Counted from the stretch's first letter, positions 14,780-21,824 are shown. The stretch: DNA of 24,033 nt from DASQWC01 sp035640475 (GCA_035640475.1 DASQWC010000027.1:1-24033); one strand, 5' to 3'. A program made the numbers and translations. The notes: generated by a model not told the origin, from the letters alone.

Positions 14780-15634
14780 ATGCGCATAGGGCAGGTGCTC
14801 AACAAGGTCAAGGGACCCGGCATTGCCGTTCTCGCCGCCGTGGTCGCTCTGGGAACCGTGGCGCCGGGTGGAGCAGTGACCGGGTCCGCGGCGGCCGCCG
14901 GCGATCCCGTCTCCGGTCGCGCGTTCGCGACGTTCCTCAACACGATGGTGGACCAAGCCGTGAGCCAAGCCACGGCCCAGGCGGCCGGAAACCCAGAAGC
15001 GATCGCGACGATCGGCTCGATCGCCGAGTCCGTGAAGCAGAGCGTGCAAGCGCACTTCGGCACCCAGTCGGCAGCAAGCCAGAGCAACTCCGGCGGAAGC
15101 ACGGCAGCAAACGCCGCCGCTTTGCCGCTCCCGATTCCACTTCCCGATCTGCCGGAGCTCCCGGATCTCCCGGACATCCCGCTTCCGACTCCCGGCGAGG
15201 AAGCACCGGACGCTCAGGACGTCATCGATGCGCTGCTCGCGTTGCTCAACGGCGCGCAGGTCGACGTTCTCGCTGCGCTCGCCACAGCCGAGGCCGTCTT
15301 CCTCGCGATGATCGACGACGCCAAAGCCAAGGCGAATGCCGCCTTTGCCACGGGCGACTTCGGCGAGCTCGAGACGTTCGTCATCGCGCAGCTCAACATG
15401 GCGCGGTCGCTGGTGCAGCAGGCCTTCGCGGCAATCCGCGCGGAGATCCTGGCGATGTTCACCCAGGCGAGGAATCACGTGATCGAAGAGCTCACCGGGA
15501 TCGACTTCGGCGACGCCACCGACGAGGTTCTCGCTGAGATCCAGAAGATCAGGAACTACGTGAACTTCCTGATCGGCCGCGTCAACGAGGTCATCGGGAA
15601 TCTGGTCGGAAGTCTTCCGTCGACGGGCAGCTAA
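14780..15634 (+). CDS. Secreted cysteine-free helical protein of unknown function, with Pro-rich hinge
   Basis: I do not recognise this 284-residue protein. A basic start (MRIGQVLNKVKG) and a hydrophobic stretch to about residue 30, followed by small residues SAAAAG, make a Sec signal peptide. A first helical segment (about 45-95) is rich in Ala/Gln/Thr. A Pro hinge (LPLPIPLPDLPELPDLPD) lies near 115-135. A second, longer helical region (about 145-265) is rich in Ala, Glu and Leu with heptad-like spacing. There is no Cys. It ends LPSTGS, which looks like a sortase motif but has no membrane anchor after it. ATG 14780 has AAGGAG six bases upstream. It is divergent from kgd (52 bases) and followed by another secreted helical protein, probably in one operon. 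Confidence 0.85.
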   Translation: MRIGQVLNKVKGPGIAVLAAVVALGTVAPGGAVTGSAAAAGDPVSGRAFATFLNTMVDQAVSQATAQAAGNPEAIATIGSIAESVKQSVQAHFGTQSAASQSNSGGSTAANAAALPLPIPLPDLPELPDLPDIPLPTPGEEAPDAQDVIDALLALLNGAQVDVLAALATAEAVFLAMIDDAKAKANAAFATGDFGELETFVIAQLNMARSLVQQAFAAIRAEILAMFTQARNHVIEELTGIDFGDATDEVLAEIQKIRNYVNFLIGRVNEVIGNLVGSLPSTGS

Positions 15635-15649
15635 CGCGAATCGTTCGCG
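15635..15649 (+). other. Small hairpin directly after the first secreted-protein stop
   Basis: CGCGAA-TCG-TTCGCG forms a six-base-pair stem with a three-base loop, beginning at the first base after the TAA stop. No T-run follows, so it is not a standard terminator. A second small stem (CCGGC-TCC-GCCGG, 15672-15684) lies just before the Shine-Dalgarno of the next gene. They could tune mRNA stability or relative expression of the pair. Confidence 0.45.
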
Positions 15650-15704
15650 ACCGAAGTAACACCAATAGGCACCGGCTCCGCCGGACGAGCAGAGGGGTAG
15701 AGCG

Positions 15705-16331
15705 ATGCAGCACACCTTGGAACGGTTCGTCTCAGCAGGAAAGCAGTACCTCGGCACCGCCGCCGGCAAGCGTAAGGCAGTCATCGCCGCGGCCGTCGCC
15801 GGCGTGATCTTCGTGACGGGAAGCGGGGCGTTCGCCATGCGCGCCGCGAGCCACCAGTTCGCAAACGCGACGATCGAAAAGCTCGGCGGCGACAATCCGC
15901 AGGCCGTGCTCGACGCGATCGCCGATCGCGTCGTGAAGCAGCTCATGTCCGGCGACGGACCGCTTGCTGCAGCAGGCAAGAACCTGACGGACAGCTTCGA
16001 CACCCAGTCGCTGATCAACTCGGTCTCGAGCGAGGTCGTGTCGGCGGGCATGGGCAAGCTGAACGGCATCTCGACAGAAGCGATCGTCAAGCAGGTCACC
16101 GACGCACTCATCGCGAAGGCGAAAGCGAAGATCGACGCGCTCGACGTTCAGGGACTCGCGCGCTCCACGCTGGACGGCGCGGTGCAGCAGCTTCTCGACG
16201 GCGTCGATCTGGAGCGCATCATCAAGGAAGAGCTCGCCAAGATCGACGTGGAGGCGCTCGTTACCAAGGTCGTGAAGGAGCAGATGGGCTCCGGTCCCGG
16301 CGGTCTGCTCGGGATGCTCATCGGCCGGTAG
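15705..16331 (+). CDS. Membrane-anchored or secreted helical protein of unknown function
   Basis: I do not recognise this 208-residue protein. The N-terminus is amphipathic and basic (residues 1-24), followed by one hydrophobic segment at about 25-45 (KAVIAAAVAGVIFVTGSG) that ends in GAFA-M, so it may be a cleaved signal or an anchor. The rest is predicted helical with Ala, Lys, Asp, Val and Leu and repeated helix-turn units such as DAIADRVVKQLM, VKQVTDALIAKAKAKIDAL and IIKEELAKIDVEALVTKVV. There is no Cys. It ends with a Gly-rich SGPGGLLGMLIGR. ATG 15705 follows GAGGGG. It is 70 bases downstream of a similar type of protein and shares its composition, so the two may work together. It converges on the LLM oxidoreductase. 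Confidence 0.85.
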   Translation: MQHTLERFVSAGKQYLGTAAGKRKAVIAAAVAGVIFVTGSGAFAMRAASHQFANATIEKLGGDNPQAVLDAIADRVVKQLMSGDGPLAAAGKNLTDSFDTQSLINSVSSEVVSAGMGKLNGISTEAIVKQVTDALIAKAKAKIDALDVQGLARSTLDGAVQQLLDGVDLERIIKEELAKIDVEALVTKVVKEQMGSGPGGLLGMLIGR

Positions 16332-16375
16332 AAGCCCGTCTCACCTCGGGGGCGCCCGGCGGCGCATCCTGATCA

Positions 16376-17308
16376 TCAGACCTTCCCCGCCAACTCGGCG
16401 GCCACGAGCCTGAAGTGCTCGTGGTCGCCGAGGTCTAAGAACTGCAAGTACGTGCGGGTGATCCCCAGGTCCTTGAGCTTGCCGAGGAAGTCGAGTGCCT
16501 CCGGCGGGGTCCCGGCGACGCCGCCCGCGCGCAGCTGATCCGGCGGACGGCCGATCGCCTCGGCTCGCCGCACGAATTCCTTCTCGTCCGCGCCGACGCA
16601 CACGACCATCGCCGCCGACATGACGATCCCGGCGGGATCGCGCCCAATGCGCTCGCACGCCTGACGCACGGCTCCGATTCGTTCCTCCACGATGTTCAGC
16701 GGCGCGAACGGTACGTTGAATTCGCCTGCGAACCTGGCGGCCAGCCGCGGCGTCCGCTTCGGTCCGAAGCCGCCGAGGATGATCGGCGGATGCGGCAACT
16801 GGAACGGCTTCGGTAACGCCGGCGAGTCCTGCAAGCGGTAGTGCTCGCCGTCGAACGAGAAGGTCTCGCCCGACGGCGTCGTCCACAGGCCGAGAATGAT
16901 CTCGAGCTGCTCGCGAAGACGACGAAACCGTTCGTCGAAGGACGCACCGAACGGGATGCCGTACGCCGTATGCTCGGCCTGGTTCCAGCCCGCGCCGATC
17001 CCGAGCTCGACTCGCCCGCCCGACATCTCGTCGACCTGCGCGACGGTGATGGCGAGGGGTCCGGGCAGGCGGAAGGTCGCACACGTGACCAGGGTGCCGA
17101 GCCGGATCCGAGACGTTTGCACCGCCAACCCTCCGAGCGTGGCCCAAGCGTCGGTCGGACCGGGCAGACCCGAGCCGCCGCCGAAGTTCATGTAGTGGTC
17201 GGATCTGAAGAACGCGTCGTAGCCGAGCTCTTCGGCGAGCTGCGCGACGTCGCGCAGCTCGCCGAAGGTCGCACCCTGCTGCGGCTCGGTGAAGACGCGG
17301 AGTTCCAC
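16376..17308 (-). CDS. LLM class F420-dependent oxidoreductase
   Basis: A 310-residue luciferase-like monooxygenase (TIM-barrel) protein of the F420-dependent subgroup. Visible features are MELRVFTEPQQGATF, LAEELGYDAFFRSDHYM, TSRIRLGTLVTCATFRLPG, the diagnostic MSGGRVELGIGAGWNQAEH and PPIILGGFGPKRTPRLAARF. Such enzymes use F420 (sometimes FMN) to reduce or oxidise small molecules; the substrate is unknown. The frame is open 61 codons further upstream through a terminator hairpin, so the real start is GTG 17308, which gives the standard N-terminus. It has no Shine-Dalgarno, but TACAAT ends exactly six bases before it, suggesting a leaderless message. It is monocistronic: a strong terminator isolates it from the DUF6458 gene, and it converges on 16331. 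Confidence 0.93.
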   Translation of the reverse strand: MELRVFTEPQQGATFGELRDVAQLAEELGYDAFFRSDHYMNFGGGSGLPGPTDAWATLGGLAVQTSRIRLGTLVTCATFRLPGPLAITVAQVDEMSGGRVELGIGAGWNQAEHTAYGIPFGASFDERFRRLREQLEIILGLWTTPSGETFSFDGEHYRLQDSPALPKPFQLPHPPIILGGFGPKRTPRLAARFAGEFNVPFAPLNIVEERIGAVRQACERIGRDPAGIVMSAAMVVCVGADEKEFVRRAEAIGRPPDQLRAGGVAGTPPEALDFLGKLKDLGITRTYLQFLDLGDHEHFRLVAAELAGKV

Positions 17309-17314
17309 GCGCGC

Positions 17315-17320
17315 ATTGTA
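17315..17320 (-). promoter_or_regulatory. Likely -10 element for a leaderless LLM oxidoreductase transcript
   Basis: Minus-strand TACAAT (five of six to TATAAT) is followed by GCGCGC and then the GTG start, so +1 would fall on the start codon. It sits in the T-rich tail of the upstream terminator. The -35 region is occupied by the terminator hairpin and shows no TTGACA-like hexamer. Confidence 0.6.
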
Positions 17321-17325
17321 AGGAA

Positions 17326-17359
17326 AGCGCCGGCCGGGCCTTTCGGCCCGGCCGGCGCT
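17326..17359 (-). terminator. Rho-independent terminator after the first DUF6458 gene
   Basis: A perfect 15-base-pair GC-rich stem (17326-17340 with 17345-17359) with a TTTC loop lies 19 bases after the DUF6458 stop at 17379. On the minus strand it is followed by TTTCCTTAC, a short T-rich tail. It separates the DUF6458 operon from the LLM oxidoreductase. Confidence 0.85.
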
Positions 17360-17378
17360 CCACCGTAGTTTCGCTGCG

Positions 17379-17612
17379 TTAGTGAACGTGTCCGTGCGTG
17401 TGGTCGCCTCGCTCGACGTAGGTCTCCCGGTCACGTCCGTAGGGGGCCCACGGCGCCCAGAAGAGCATCGATGCGAGGAAGCCCACAGCACCGACGATCA
17501 TGAGGATCACACCGACGGCGTCAAGGTCGACTCCAGAAGCGGAGACGTTGACGGCGAAGGCGAGGATCGCTCCGACAGCGAAGAGGAAAACACTGATCCC
17601 AATCCCCGGCAT
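17379..17612 (-). CDS. DUF6458 family small membrane protein (copy A, His-rich tail)
   Basis: A 77-residue protein with two closely spaced membrane helices: GIGISVFLFAVGAILAFAV, a short loop VSASGVDLDAVG, then VILMIVGAVGFLASMLFWA. This is the actinobacterial DUF6458 pattern. The cytosolic tail is short and ends in GDHTHGHVH, with four His, which could bind metal, though this is not known for the family. The start ATG 17612 follows GGAGG and GGAG. It lies 39 bases downstream of a second DUF6458 gene and has no obvious promoter of its own, so it is probably the second gene of a two-gene operon ended by the strong hairpin at 17326-17359. The function of the family is unknown. Confidence 0.88.
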   Translation of the reverse strand: MPGIGISVFLFAVGAILAFAVNVSASGVDLDAVGVILMIVGAVGFLASMLFWAPWAPYGRDRETYVERGDHTHGHVH

Positions 17613-17645
17613 CTTCTCCTCACCTCCCTTCCTTTCTAGATCGGA

Positions 17646-17665
17646 AGCGCGCTAGCTCGCGCGCT
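17646..17665 (-). other. Hairpin spanning the stop codon of DUF6458 copy B
   Basis: AGCGCGC-(six-base loop)-GCGCGCT forms a seven-base-pair stem across the TAG stop, in the gap between the two DUF6458 genes. No T-run follows, so full termination is unlikely; partial attenuation or mRNA 3'-end protection is possible. Confidence 0.4.
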
Positions 17666-17963
17666 CTTCGTATTCGATGACTTCACGGTGCTTGTGCGAC
17701 ACCGGTCGTGCGGATGTCACATCACGCAGCTGCGGAGCCGCATACGTGGTCGGCTCGATGTAGCGCTCACGGATCACCGTCCGGTTCCGGCGCCACGGCG
17801 ACGCGTCGCTCCACCACAACGTTGTGTAGAAGAAGCCGACGAAGCCGACGAACATGAGGATCACCCCGACTACGTCGAGGTCGATTCCCGATGCCGGAAC
17901 CTCAACGGCAAACGTGAGGATCGCGCCGATCGCCATCAGAAACACACTTGCGCCGATCCCCAT
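17652..17963 (-). CDS. DUF6458 family small membrane protein (copy B)
   Basis: A 103-residue paralogue of the neighbouring gene: GIGASVFLMAIGAILTFAV, VPASGIDLDVVG, VILMFVGFVGFFYTTLWW, then a longer charged tail of about 50 residues (RRNRTVIRERYIEPTTYAAP and onward) ending EVIEYEERAS. The two copies share the IDLDxVGVILMxVG core but have different tails. Although the frame is open further upstream, ATG 17963 is preceded by AGGAGG at eight bases and gives the family's MGIG start. A SigB/SigF-like promoter lies 33 bases upstream, so the operon is probably stress-induced. The function is unknown. Confidence 0.9.
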   Translation of the reverse strand: MGIGASVFLMAIGAILTFAVEVPASGIDLDVVGVILMFVGFVGFFYTTLWWSDASPWRRNRTVIRERYIEPTTYAAPQLRDVTSARPVSHKHREVIEYEERAS

Positions 17964-17995
17964 CGTGTGCACCTCCTCTCTGGGGCATCCGTAGA

Positions 17996-18021
17996 GTTCC
18001 CGTTCGCAAGGTGAAACAAAC
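17996..18021 (-). promoter_or_regulatory. SigB/SigF-type stress promoter of the DUF6458 operon
   Basis: Minus-strand GTTTGT (18016-18021), a 14-base spacer, and GGGAAC (17996-18001) match the same layout as the csbD promoter: identical spacer length and a similar distance to the start codon. The last base of the -10 (C) departs from strict GGGWAW but equals that of GGGTAC. Confidence 0.62.
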
Positions 18022-18033
18022 GTGAAAGAAAAA

Positions 18034-18054
18034 ACGCCGGACGACGTCCGGCGT
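18034..18054 (-). terminator. Rho-independent terminator after the FG-GAP gene
   Basis: ACGCCGGAC-GAC-GTCCGGCGT forms a nine-base-pair stem 22 bases after the FG-GAP stop (18077). On the minus strand it is followed by a run of T with one C (TTTTTCTTTC), a good terminator tail. Confidence 0.88.
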
Positions 18055-18076
18055 AACTTTTCGACCGCGTGATTCG

Positions 18077-19714
18077 TTAGGCAGCGGACCCGAACATATC
18101 CTCCGCTTCCAGCGCGTCGAGAATCGTGCCCCCCTGCTGCCAAAGCTGATCCGCCGGTGGACCGGCGGCGTCCAATCCGTTTGCCGCGCCGTACACCACG
18201 ACGACTGCGCCCGAGTTGAGCGGGACACCCGTTTCCTCGAGCGGCGCGCCGATGGCGAGGTCGAACGGTGTCGAGCCGCCGTCAAAGTTGCCGGGCGTCA
18301 GCGAGGCGCCGAAAGCGTCGTCGGCCTCGCGCGAGTCGTCGATGCCTCCGACGCCCTGCTGGAGGAAGTCGGCCGCGGGAGCGCCGGCGGACAGGTTCAG
18401 GCCGGTCGCCGTCCCGTAGAGCACGTCGACCGCGCCGGCGTTGCTGGCGCCGTCGTCCTCGAACGGAGTTCCGATGGCCAGGTCAAACAACCCGCTCTCG
18501 CCGACGTTGGCCGCGGCGAGCGAGGAGCCGAAGCCGTCTGTCGCTTCGCTCGTGTCGGGCGTCGAGAGGATCGCGTCCTGCGTGATCAACGGGTCGGATG
18601 CGGCAACGAGACCGCCGGCCGCGCCCGGGATGATCTGGACCGCTCCGGCGTCGGCGCGCGTCGGCGATGTCAGGTCCTCACCGGGCACGCCGATCGCGAG
18701 GTCGTCCTGCGCAGTCCCTCCGAAGTCGCCGGCGGCGAGCGAACGGCCGAAGAAATCGTTGGCCTCCGCGTCGTCGGTCACGCCCGTCGTGTTCTGCGAG
18801 AACACCTGGTCGCCGGACGAGGTGATTCGCGGCGACGCACCGTAGAGAACATTCACGGCGCCGGCGTCGACGACCGAGCCGATGTTCTCGCCCGCGACGC
18901 CGATCGCCAAGTCCTCGCGTGCGTCGTTGTTGAAAAATCCGGCCGTGAGGGCCGACCCGAATCGGTCGCCGCCCTCCGCTACGCCCTCGACGCCGGAGGA
19001 ATTCTGATGCCAGATCTGGTCGCCCGTCGGGTGCAGCCCGGCTTCGGTTCCGTAGACGACGTGCACCAGGCCCGCGTCGCCCAGGGAGCCGAGATTCTCG
19101 AGCGGCGCGCCGATGGCAAGGTCGTCCTTCCCGTCGCCGTTGAAGTCCCCGGCGGCCAGCGCGTTGCCGAACACGTCACCCGATTCCGCGACGTCCTCGA
19201 CGCCTTCGTAGTTCTGGCTCCAGATCTGATCGGATATCTGCGTCGTGCTCAAGCGACCGTCGCCGGACTTCGAGCCGTAGATCACGTTCACAGCGCCGGC
19301 ATTGACGACGCCGTCGAGGTCCTCGCCGGGGACGCCGATGGCCAGGTCGTCGATCCGCTTGCCGGCGTTCGTGTCGCCGTTGAAGTTGCCGACCGCGATG
19401 CACGCCCCGAAGCGGTCGCTGGTCTCCGTCGCGCCGTTCACGCCCTCGGTGTTCTGCGTCCACAGCTGGTTGTTGGCCGCGTCGAGGCCGGACGCGCTGC
19501 CGTAGATGACGTGTACGGCGCCGCCGTCGGGCACCGACCCGACGTCCTCGTCCGGAACGCCGACGGCGAGATCGCCGAAGCCGTCACCGTTGAAGTCACC
19601 GGATGCCGTCGAGGAGCACGGCCCGTCCGACACGACCGCCTCGGCCGGAAACGCTCGAACGAGGCCGCCGAGCAGGATCATCAGCAGGAGCAACGCGAGC
19701 TTGCGCCATCGCAT
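18077..19714 (-). CDS. Secreted FG-GAP repeat (integrin alpha-like beta-propeller) protein
   Basis: The 545-residue protein starts with a Sec signal (MRWRKLALLLLMILLGGLV, ending PAEA). The rest is seven FG-GAP repeats, each with a DFNGDG-type loop, DLAIGVP/DLAIGAP and GAVxVxYG. Calcium-loop matches are best in repeats 1 (DFNGDGFGD) and 3 (DFNGDGKDD); repeats 5-7 are degenerate. Seven repeats make a complete seven-bladed propeller. The first blade lacks its leading FG strand and the protein ends EAEDMFGSAA, which supplies that strand, so ring closure is by the C-terminus. Such proteins are extracellular and often bind ligands or other proteins; none can be named here. ATG 19714 follows AAGGGG at six bases. 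It is monocistronic, with a terminator after it. Confidence 0.93.
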   Translation of the reverse strand: MRWRKLALLLLMILLGGLVRAFPAEAVVSDGPCSSTASGDFNGDGFGDLAVGVPDEDVGSVPDGGAVHVIYGSASGLDAANNQLWTQNTEGVNGATETSDRFGACIAVGNFNGDTNAGKRIDDLAIGVPGEDLDGVVNAGAVNVIYGSKSGDGRLSTTQISDQIWSQNYEGVEDVAESGDVFGNALAAGDFNGDGKDDLAIGAPLENLGSLGDAGLVHVVYGTEAGLHPTGDQIWHQNSSGVEGVAEGGDRFGSALTAGFFNNDAREDLAIGVAGENIGSVVDAGAVNVLYGASPRITSSGDQVFSQNTTGVTDDAEANDFFGRSLAAGDFGGTAQDDLAIGVPGEDLTSPTRADAGAVQIIPGAAGGLVAASDPLITQDAILSTPDTSEATDGFGSSLAAANVGESGLFDLAIGTPFEDDGASNAGAVDVLYGTATGLNLSAGAPAADFLQQGVGGIDDSREADDAFGASLTPGNFDGGSTPFDLAIGAPLEETGVPLNSGAVVVVYGAANGLDAAGPPADQLWQQGGTILDALEAEDMFGSAA

Positions 19715-19819
19715 GGCGGTCCCCTTGTCGAGGCGGTGAATTACAGCAAGGGTATTTAGCCGCTCACGGCAGCACAAGAATTCAACTGCTTTGGGCTTTC
19801 AGAGCTTTGACCAGCGAAA

Positions 19820-19836
19820 ACCGGCCTAGAGCCGGT
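19820..19836 (-). terminator. Possible weak terminator at the thiH 3' end
   Basis: ACCGGC-CTAGA-GCCGGT forms a six-base-pair stem whose loop contains the thiH stop codon (19826-19828). On the minus strand TTTTCGC follows. The stem is short and the T-run brief, so the call is tentative. Confidence 0.4.
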
Positions 19837-21025
19837 CGTCGGGACTGGAGCTGCGGCGGAAGACCGGACTCCCGTCCTTCCACACCGCGTCGTAGCCGCG
19901 CGCTCCGAGGGCCATGACCACGTCGCCGACCGGGCGGTTGTCCGAGATCTCGAACTGCTCCTGGGCCCGTCCGGGCTCCGTATACCCGCCGGGCTCGGTG
20001 CGCGAGCCGGCCGACATGTGCGTGACGCCGACGCGCGCGAGGCCGTCGCGGAGCGCGGGTCCTTCCCGGGTGGACAGCACGATGCCCGCGTCGGGCAGCG
20101 CGAGGCGCAGCGCAGCGAGCGCCTGCGTGAACTCGGCGTCGTCGAGGACGGTCGGCGGTGCGTCGAAGCCTGCCGCGGGCTCGAGCCGCGGGAGGGCGAC
20201 GGTGAGATCGCAGCGCCAGTACCTGCGCATGACGAACCGTGCGTGTGCGGCGAGCGCGAGCACCTCCCAGCGCCAGTCCGGGTTGAGTCCGAGCAGTGAG
20301 CCGAGGCCGATGCGCCGCATCCCGGCTCTCGCCGCTCGCTCGGGGGCGCCGAGCCGCCATTCGAAGAACCGCTTGTTGCCTTTGAGGTGATGCTCCGGGT
20401 ACACGCGCGGGTCGTACGTCTCCTGGTACACGACAAGGCCGTCGCAGCCGGCGTCGACAAACGTTGCGTACGCGTCCTCGTCCCACGCCTGCACTTCGAT
20501 CGACACATTCGGAACCTCGGCGGCACACGCACGAATGCAATCGGCGACGTACCGGGCCGAGACGTGCTTCGGATGCTCGCCCGAGACAAGCAGCACGTGG
20601 CGGAAGCCATGCGAACGCAAATACCTCGTTTCGGCTCCCACCTCCTCCGGGCGCAGCGTTCGTCTCACGATGTCGCGGTTCCAGACCTGGAAGCCGCAAT
20701 ACGTGCACTCCGAGACACATTCGTTGGACAGATACAGCGGAACGAAGAGGTGCATCGTCCGACCGAAGCGCCGAACGGTGAGCTCGCTGCTCAAGTGCGC
20801 GATGTCTTCCAAACGCTTCGATGCGGCCGGCGAGAGCAACGCGGCGAGGTCCTGCGCGTCACGCGTGTTGGCGTGGAGCGCGCGATCGACGTCGGCAGGT
20901 GTTGCGTCGTGTGATGCTGCGCTCAGGCGATCGAGCTCGTCGACGTCGAGGGTGAACTCTGGGACGTAGTCGACGATGCGCTGGCGTTCGGCCTTGCGCT
21001 GCAGCTGGAGGATGTCACTCGTCAC
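19826..21025 (-). CDS. thiH: 2-iminoacetate synthase ThiH (radical SAM tyrosine lyase)
   Basis: A 399-residue radical SAM protein. The iron-sulfur cluster motif CX3CX2C is Cys103, Cys107 and Cys110 (NECVSECTYCGF). Other ThiH features are LFVPLYLSN just before it, LRPEEVGAET, LLVSGEHPKH, VYQETYD and the C-terminal FEISDNRPVGDVV. ThiH cleaves tyrosine with S-adenosylmethionine to give 2-iminoacetate (dehydroglycine) and p-cresol, feeding the thiazole ring made by ThiG. It is the oxygen-sensitive alternative to the glycine oxidase ThiO. The start ATG 21025 overlaps the end of thiG by 11 bases, so translation is coupled and both are under the upstream TPP riboswitch. Length and motifs are normal. 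Confidence 0.95.
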   Translation of the reverse strand: MTSDILQLQRKAERQRIVDYVPEFTLDVDELDRLSAASHDATPADVDRALHANTRDAQDLAALLSPAASKRLEDIAHLSSELTVRRFGRTMHLFVPLYLSNECVSECTYCGFQVWNRDIVRRTLRPEEVGAETRYLRSHGFRHVLLVSGEHPKHVSARYVADCIRACAAEVPNVSIEVQAWDEDAYATFVDAGCDGLVVYQETYDPRVYPEHHLKGNKRFFEWRLGAPERAARAGMRRIGLGSLLGLNPDWRWEVLALAAHARFVMRRYWRCDLTVALPRLEPAAGFDAPPTVLDDAEFTQALAALRLALPDAGIVLSTREGPALRDGLARVGVTHMSAGSRTEPGGYTEPGRAQEQFEISDNRPVGDVVMALGARGYDAVWKDGSPVFRRSSSPDDRL

Positions 21026-21824
21026 GGAGGAATCCCGTCAGCGGTGACGAGGCCGACGGATCGCCGGCCGCGGGGAGCCCGGCGAGGAAGCTTCGCCGTC
21101 CGGCTTCGACCGAGAGCCGGAATGCGTGCGCCATCTCGACCGGATCGCGCGCGGTGGCGATCGCTGTGCTCACGAGCACCGCGTTGCAGCCGAGCTCCAT
21201 CGCCTCGGCAGCGTGCGAGGGTGCGCCGAGCCCGGCGTCGACGACGATCGGCACCGTCGCGGTCGCGACGATCGCGGCGACGGCGTCACGTGTGCGCAGC
21301 CCCTGGTTGGATCCGATCCACGATCCGAGCGGCATGACGGTCGCGCAGCCCGCCTCCTCGAGCCGTTTCGCGAGAACCGGGTCGGCGGGAACGTACGGAA
21401 GGACGACGAAATCGTCGGCGGCCAGCAGCTCGGCCGCCTTGAGTGTCTCCACCGGATCCGGCCAGAGGTAGCGGGGCTCCGGCGTCACCTCGAGCTTGAT
21501 CCAGGTCCTGCCCTCGTCGTCGTTCATGCCGGCCGCGCGCGCAAGACGGGCAAGCCGGACGGCCTCATCGGCGTCCTGCGCGCCGGACGTGTTCGGCATC
21601 AGGAGGTATCGGTCGCGCTCGAGGTGATCGAGGATGTCGGCACCTTCCGGCGCGTCGAGATCGACGCGCCGCAGTGCAACCGTGACCAGCTCGGTGCCCG
21701 ATGCTTCGAGCGCCTTCGCCATGACCGGTCCGGACGGGAACTTTCCCGTCCCGCAGAACAGTCGCGACGCCAAGACTCGTCCGGCGATGACGAGTGGGTC
21801 TTCAGCAGGTAGTTGACGACTCAT
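21015..21824 (-). CDS. thiG: Thiazole synthase ThiG
   Basis: A 269-residue TIM-barrel enzyme with the ThiG hallmarks: SRLFCGTGKFPSG, TVALRRVD, the Schiff-base Lys110 in TWIKLEV, LLAADDFVVLPY and VDAGLGAPSHAAEAMELG. It joins deoxyxylulose 5-phosphate, 2-iminoacetate and ThiS-bound sulfur to make the thiazole phosphate of thiamine in the cytosol. ATG 21824 has GGGAG five bases upstream; that Shine-Dalgarno belongs to the 3' end of the TPP aptamer, so translation is directly exposed to thiamine diphosphate control. thiS is not adjacent, unlike in many thi operons, and must be elsewhere. thiH follows with an 11-base overlap. Confidence 0.96.
   Translation of the reverse strand: MSRQLPAEDPLVIAGRVLASRLFCGTGKFPSGPVMAKALEASGTELVTVALRRVDLDAPEGADILDHLERDRYLLMPNTSGAQDADEAVRLARLARAAGMNDDEGRTWIKLEVTPEPRYLWPDPVETLKAAELLAADDFVVLPYVPADPVLAKRLEEAGCATVMPLGSWIGSNQGLRTRDAVAAIVATATVPIVVDAGLGAPSHAAEAMELGCNAVLVSTAIATARDPVEMAHAFRLSVEAGRRSFLAGLPAAGDPSASSPLTGFLRDE

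Noticed and set aside
16352..16365. GCGCC-CGGC-GGCGC stem between the convergent secreted-protein and LLM genes
   Set aside because: The stem has only five base pairs and no T-run on either side, so it is too weak to call a terminator in GC-rich DNA.
17638..17650. AGATCGGAAG resembling the start of an Illumina adapter
   Set aside because: Only ten bases match, and the sequence continues into a sensible intergenic hairpin and gene. Chance is the simpler explanation.
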